Shown one piece after another: positions 61,101 through 64,000 of a DNA stretch of 64,000 bases. Every line of letters begins with the position of its first letter. Within the stretch, counting starts at the first letter, position 1. Source of the stretch: Parelaphostrongylus tenuis. Its lineage: Eukaryota > Nematoda > Chromadorea > Rhabditida > Metastrongylidae. The stretch lies in assembly GCA_019055375.1 (NCBI GenBank), contig JAHQIW010000772.1, positions 171,599 through 235,598 of the forward strand, written 5' to 3'. A model generated the notes under the pieces. It did no database searches, was not told the DNA's origin, and was given only the letters and a program-made list of their open reading frames with translations. A program made the position numbers and the translations under genes.

Positions 61101-62062
61101 CTAAAGTAAATAGTAATGTGATAATCACATAACATGTTTTGAGCCTTTTGTGAGGTCTGCTAGAGCACTTATACAAACTAGTTGGGCCCATTTCGCCCTA
61201 ACATGTTTTTTTATAAGTAGGGGTGTATTCCTAAGCTGAACCGAAAGGCAATGTGCTACTGATGAGTCTGTAAGGGCGAAACGAGGCCGTTTAGTACTGT
61301 TTGAGTGCCCTACCAGACCTCCAAAAGATTCCAGACATGTTATGTGATCAAATGGGATATTTTCTGGATGTGGAGTCACATAAATAATTGAAGAAATGCC
61401 TACGTTACTTAACAACTCTAATCACCAGTTGTATCAAAATCTTCATGCTCACTTTCATCACTGTTGCTTATGGACATCGTTTTCCATCTTGTTATGCCAG
61501 ATATCGTGTCTTTCAGAAGAGAAAAATCTAAGCGTGCTTGGATCACGGCCTGACATTCTTCATGGGAAGCCTATGGTGTTCCGTCCGAGCACGAAAGTGA
61601 AACTGATTAGAAGGCATGCGCAGAGGTGCTTTTTCTACCTTACAATCACGACTTACCTTATGGTCATATGCCTTCCTCACCCAAATGTTTTTTCAAGACT
61701 GATTTTTGAAAATGAGGATGATTGTTATATTGTACATCGCATGGCTAATTCGCGTGTCTACGAAGGACGTCCTGAGCAAAACTTCGAGTTACCCACCGAG
61801 GTTTGTTCAAAATAGCCTCTGAATTATTTTAGTTAGTAAAATTGAGATAACCTCCACACTTTTTTAGTTTGTCAGCGGCTTCAATACACTTAGTGCCAAT
61901 TATCCTGAATGGACGTCTCTTTCTGAAATGCCTAATGACATGAGTGGAGAAGAAGTTCAGGAAATGTGCCATCTCTTATTTTATCATGGACTAATTATGG
62001 TCCAGCAGTTACCGGATAGAGTTAAGAGAAATGTTGTTAGACGAAATAGCATTAATGAGTAA
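52165..62062 (+). CDS. RIOX1: RIOX1/NO66 ribosomal oxygenase, JmjC core to C-terminus (8 exons)
   Basis: Fe(II)/2-oxoglutarate oxygenase of the nucleolus. Exons: 52,165-52,271 (SVQLVNPQTF ... GCFIGAN); 52,337-52,479 (GFAPHWDEIDAF; iron ligands His at 52,374 and Asp at 52,380); 53,836-53,936 (GDLLYIPRGFIHQ; distal His at 53,931); 57,589-57,675 (NDVHSLHITIS); 59,842-59,964 (RWEMRKSLPVGMLDMGG); 60,223-60,350 (AREFVKTALPPMLTD, dimerisation region); 61,517-61,800; 61,868-62,062, ending NVVRRNSINE and TAA. The last two form the winged-helix-like C-terminus. Phases agree at every junction except within 59,842-59,964, which needs a one-base shift: it opens as VPEAVT and must continue as RENRWEM. Introns are large and full of SINEs and hammerhead repeats. 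Upstream exons lie inverted at 51,081-51,412. The enzyme residues are kept, but the inversion and shift suggest a broken copy or assembly faults. Confidence 0.88.
52690..53265. repeat. Family 2 hammerhead repeats, inverted pair in a RIOX1 intron
   Basis: A minus-oriented relic (52,700-52,870, core CTGAAGA near 52,780) and a plus-oriented relic (52,930-53,265, CTGATGA then GCTC-GCGA-GAGC near 53,113) share ggcatgc and gagccgtagggcatgc blocks. Neither keeps a GAAA box, so both are probably inactive. Confidence 0.5.
53285..53620. repeat. tRNA-like SINE relics in a RIOX1 intron
   Basis: An inverted box B-like aggagttgaactagtgtccc lies near 53,305 and a plus-strand box B-like gatcaagtcccgttcg near 53,580. 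Confidence 0.4.
53937..54539. other. RIOX1 intron, first part
   Basis: Start of a 3.65-kb intron. Nothing recognised in this part. Confidence 0.5.
54540..54950. repeat. Family 2 hammerhead repeats, inverted pair in a RIOX1 intron
   Basis: A minus-oriented degenerate unit (54,540-54,665) and a plus-oriented unit (about 54,745-54,950) carry the family blocks gctggatcgaaaggcacca and tagacctcataaaaggctcg. The plus unit bears a well-formed hammerhead. Confidence 0.7.
54856..54905 (+). ncRNA. Hammerhead ribozyme, family 2, well preserved
   Basis: Core CTGAGGA starts at 54,863. Stem II is GCCT-GGAA-GGGC (GNRA loop) plus one extra C. Then GAA, stem III ACAG-GCGT-CTGT (4 bp), H17 = C, giving the classic GUC cleavage triplet after 54,898. 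Stem I is ACTA/TAGT. It lies in the RIOX1 sense strand, within an intron. Confidence 0.7.
54951..56314. other. RIOX1 intron, middle part
   Basis: Contains the 37-base-arm hairpin at 55,348-55,438. Otherwise old interspersed sequence. No exon recognised. Confidence 0.5.
55348..55438. repeat. Imperfect hairpin, 37-base arms
   Basis: Left arm 55,348-55,384 and right arm 55,402-55,438 pair at about 33 of 37 positions around a 17-base loop. The core is gaaaatacggaat/attccgtattttc. It may be a short foldback element or a small-RNA precursor-like hairpin. Confidence 0.75.
56315..56525 (+). repeat. tRNA-derived SINE, type C
   Basis: Same leader-plus-tRNA-head order as at 46,560: tgccttggtggtatagtggc (box A), cggatttgattcccg (box B), ctgaggtcgtgtttttgctc. 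It lies in a RIOX1 intron. Confidence 0.75.
56526..57588. other. RIOX1 intron, last part
   Basis: Old interspersed repeat near 56,870-57,010, shared with 37.6 kb. No exon recognised before 57,589. Confidence 0.45.
57676..59841. other. RIOX1 intron
   Basis: Apart from a minus-strand tRNA-like block near 58,640-58,735 (gggagttgaacccgcg is an inverted box B), nothing recognised. A small missed exon here could also explain the phase conflict at 59,842. Confidence 0.45.
60036..60143. repeat. TA/TATACA microsatellite
   Basis: Nearly pure (TA)n with ACATAT and GTATGT interruptions, inside the 59,965-60,222 RIOX1 intron. Confidence 0.95.
60873..60919 (-). ncRNA. Hammerhead-like ribozyme, family 2, degenerate
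   Basis: On the minus strand: GTGCTA, core CTGATGA, ACCT-GTAA-GGGG pairing, then GGAACG in place of GAAAC. Stem I AGCAC is present on the 3' side. Confidence 0.5.
61252..61298 (+). ncRNA. Hammerhead ribozyme, family 2, intact
   Basis: Every element is present: stem I GTGCTA/TAGTAC (6 pairs, one G-T), core CTGATGA from 61,259, stem II GTCT-GTAA-GGGC (4 pairs, GNRA loop), GAA, stem III ACG-AGGC-CGT, H17 = T, with predicted cleavage between 61,291 and 61,292. It is the only copy in the window with no core defect and all three stems formed. It lies sense-oriented in the 60,351-61,516 RIOX1 intron. Confidence 0.85.
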
Positions 62063-63011
62063 TCAGTGGAACATGTGTGATACAAGTCCGTCATTTTAAT
62101 TGTTGTTTGTTCCCATCACTTTTTCAAAGATTTCAGTAACATAGATATTGCCCCTTATTTTCGTAAATTTCATTTCCACAGATATTAGTAATTCAAAGGA
62201 CTCTCTCAAGAGTCGTTTTGGTGACTAGTTCTATCAAAGCTTTTCATAGGATCTGTACTATGAAGTTTTGCTTTGCTGAAATACTCCAATGATCTATCAA
62301 GTATTGTTTGCATCGGATAAACGGGCTTGGTCACGAATGATTTGATACTATAAAGAGTTTTTTGATTCTCAAATTTTCCGAGTTCTGTTAAGTGGTATTC
62401 ACGCACTTATATACCCGGGTTGAGTTGTTTGTTTTCTAATGTTCAAACGGAATTGTTTTCTGTTACTCTTTATTTTCAAACGTGTTTGTTATGTTAAGTG
62501 GATTTTAGCATATATTTCTTTGTTCAGTGTCTCACATGTGGAAAGAAAGGATGATACGCTCACGTTTGTTACGCATGCTGTGATACGAGGATGTTCCATC
62601 CTTACGTTATTAAGAGCAAACAGAATAGAATCCTTCAATTGTTTTGAGAATTACTTTTGAGAGAACGTCTACTACGAAGTTAATGATGTTCATCAAAGTG
62701 TTTTACATGTGGTGCATATCGTTGAGGAAGTAGTGGAGTAGTAATGTGGTCTATCGAACTAAGGCCGTAGTGTAGCGGTCCGCATGTGCAGAATGCTCGT
62801 CTATCGTTTTGCCGCGCGAGACTTTTGTTTATCGCAGTAGGACAACCTTAAAATTGGGTAATTAGACCGGTATACATACATTATAATCGATAGTAACAAG
62901 GCAGCAATGTCGATGGACCTACAGAGATCTTAGGAACATACTGTGCGATCTGGTTGGAAATATCAGAGATAAACAATCCTGTGAGTAATGCGGAGCATGA
63001 TCCTGAGTTAT
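62063..63011. other. RIOX1 3' flank, non-coding
   Basis: No clear AATAAA was seen close to the stop. A tRNA-like head lies at 62,760-62,830 (aggccgtagtgtagcggtcc) without a cloverleaf. Confidence 0.45.
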
Positions 63012-63236
63012 ACATGTAAAGTATAATGAGCAGCAAGCATTTGTATTATGCATGTTAATTTTATTGTAGACCAAGATTTTGTACTTTAAATGTTAAATGT
63101 TATGAGGGGTAAGTCTTTACAATATATGTGTAATTAATGGAGCGTAAGATTCTGTATTATAAATGTGAAGTGTAATGAAGAACAAACTTCTACACCGTAC
63201 ATGTGAAGTGTAATGAGGAGCAAGCTTTCATAGGAG
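63012..63236. repeat. Minisatellite, six degenerate ~37.5-base units
   Basis: The unit reads roughly acatgtgaagtgtaatgagg then agcaagctttyrtatta. The last two units (about 63,160-63,236) are most alike and divergence grows leftwards. Confidence 0.7.
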
Positions 63237-64000
63237 GGATGAACTGAGAGTTAAGAGGGTTGAAAATTGCAGCCGGGCTCCATGTGGCATCCATAGTCGA
63301 GTTTTACTAATGTGGCGTGACGCTTCCAGGATTCCTATTTCTGTTAGCCTATGAGTGCCTTACCAGCACAACACTGGTCAGCTGCTATGTGAAATACTTC
63401 TTTCCATAGGTCCATTCATTGCATTGTGAATAATTCACCCGCACATCATGGCCCATTTGGTACGGGAAGCGCTAGCAGGTTGTGCGAACGAAACGGCCAA
63501 CTGTGCGAGATACTGTAGCCGCCCGGCTGGTGTCGGAGCCTTGAATCGCCCGCTATGACTTACTGTCTGTGCAACAATTCTTATAATTATCTGTGAGTAG
63601 ATAAGTTTACTATTCATGAGTATGTGCAATGAAAAAAATAGCAGTTATTATCAAAAATAACTGCTATGGGTGGTTCGACGTCCTCCGCCAACGCTCATCA
63701 GAAGTCAATGTGGGAGTGTCTTAGCATTTTATCTTGAAAATTGCAAAAAAAATCTATTTGGCCATCATTTTGCAATCTATAGAAAGCTGAAATCCTCAAT
63801 CAGGATAAGCTTTGTGAAGAATGAGTGCGAGGGAACGAATCGAATGTTCTGAAGTGCTCTGATCAAATCAAATCTGATGACGGCTTATGTCAAACAAAGT
63901 AAAAGTGAATAATATTTTGTTCTAGCATTTCTCTCAAGTTTTTCGAAACTGAGTGTATTAGTTCGCCTCGTTTTCCAACTACTGACTCATTCTCAGCATA
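63237..64000. other. Non-coding stretch to window end
   Basis: Nothing recognised. Confidence 0.45.

Larger units (their letters stand above)
60780..61365. repeat. Family 2 hammerhead repeats, inverted cluster in a RIOX1 intron
   Basis: Two minus-oriented units (about 60,780-61,075 and 61,080-61,205; both show cgactgcttttgtagacctcg-like starts and gttttgag...aggtctg blocks) are followed head-to-head by a plus unit (61,206-61,365) ending ccagacctccaaaag. The layout mirrors the family 1 composites at 14 and 49 kb. Confidence 0.75.

Noticed and set aside
1..64000. CRISPR arrays, operons, riboswitches and other bacterial features
   Set aside because: The sequence is eukaryotic (introns, LINEs, SINEs); the repeats are dispersed elements or minisatellites, not spaced arrays.

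Overview
The window looks like repeat-rich nuclear DNA of a nematode, most likely a clade V parasite related to hookworms. The evidence is the AT-rich sequence, short exons with GTAAGT/GTATGT donors, a nematode-type RTE LINE, a Penelope-like element with a GIY-YIG domain, tRNA-derived SINEs, and a gene whose protein resembles the nucleolar JmjC oxygenase RIOX1/NO66 (C. elegans jmjc-1). The species is an inference. No spliced-leader, 5S or canonical tRNA gene was recognised.

Layout: 0-24 kb is gene-poor. It holds RTE fragments (1-414 and about 22.3-22.6 kb), a possible unidentified three-exon minus-strand gene end (4.0-4.4 kb), SINEs, and clusters of a roughly 320 bp repeat at 0.5, 8.1-8.9, 14.0-14.8, 20.1-20.7 and 21.2 kb. 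24.3-28.5 kb is one Penelope-like insertion bounded by an apparent target-site duplication. It carries two direct pseudo-LTRs, a frameshifted reverse transcriptase/GIY-YIG frame and an adjoining inverted truncated copy. 28.5-39.8 kb is non-coding with SINEs and tandem repeats. 39.9-42.7 kb is a decayed near-full-length RTE on the minus strand. 45.6-46.1 kb carries a BEL/Pao gag remnant. 51.1-62.1 kb carries RIOX1.

The main discovery candidate is the dispersed repeat. In both orientations, and in two diverged families, it contains a type I hammerhead ribozyme: a CUGANGA core, a 4-bp stem II usually capped by a GNRA-like loop, GAAA, a very short stem III and a 6-bp stem I. Copies occur as a 317-bp tandem dimer and as head-to-head inverted composites, two of which share the same junction. 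This resembles retrozymes, small non-autonomous elements whose transcripts self-cleave into monomers. The Penelope pseudo-LTRs carry a third, more minimal hammerhead-like motif. Two of the best family 2 hammerheads lie sense-oriented inside RIOX1 introns.

The main structural anomaly is in RIOX1. Two early exons lie on the minus strand (51,412-51,081) and the next eight on the plus strand from 52,165. Splice phases agree across the strand switch, so this is either a local inversion that breaks the gene or an assembly error. A one-base frame conflict in the exon at 59,842-59,964 adds to the doubt that this copy is functional.
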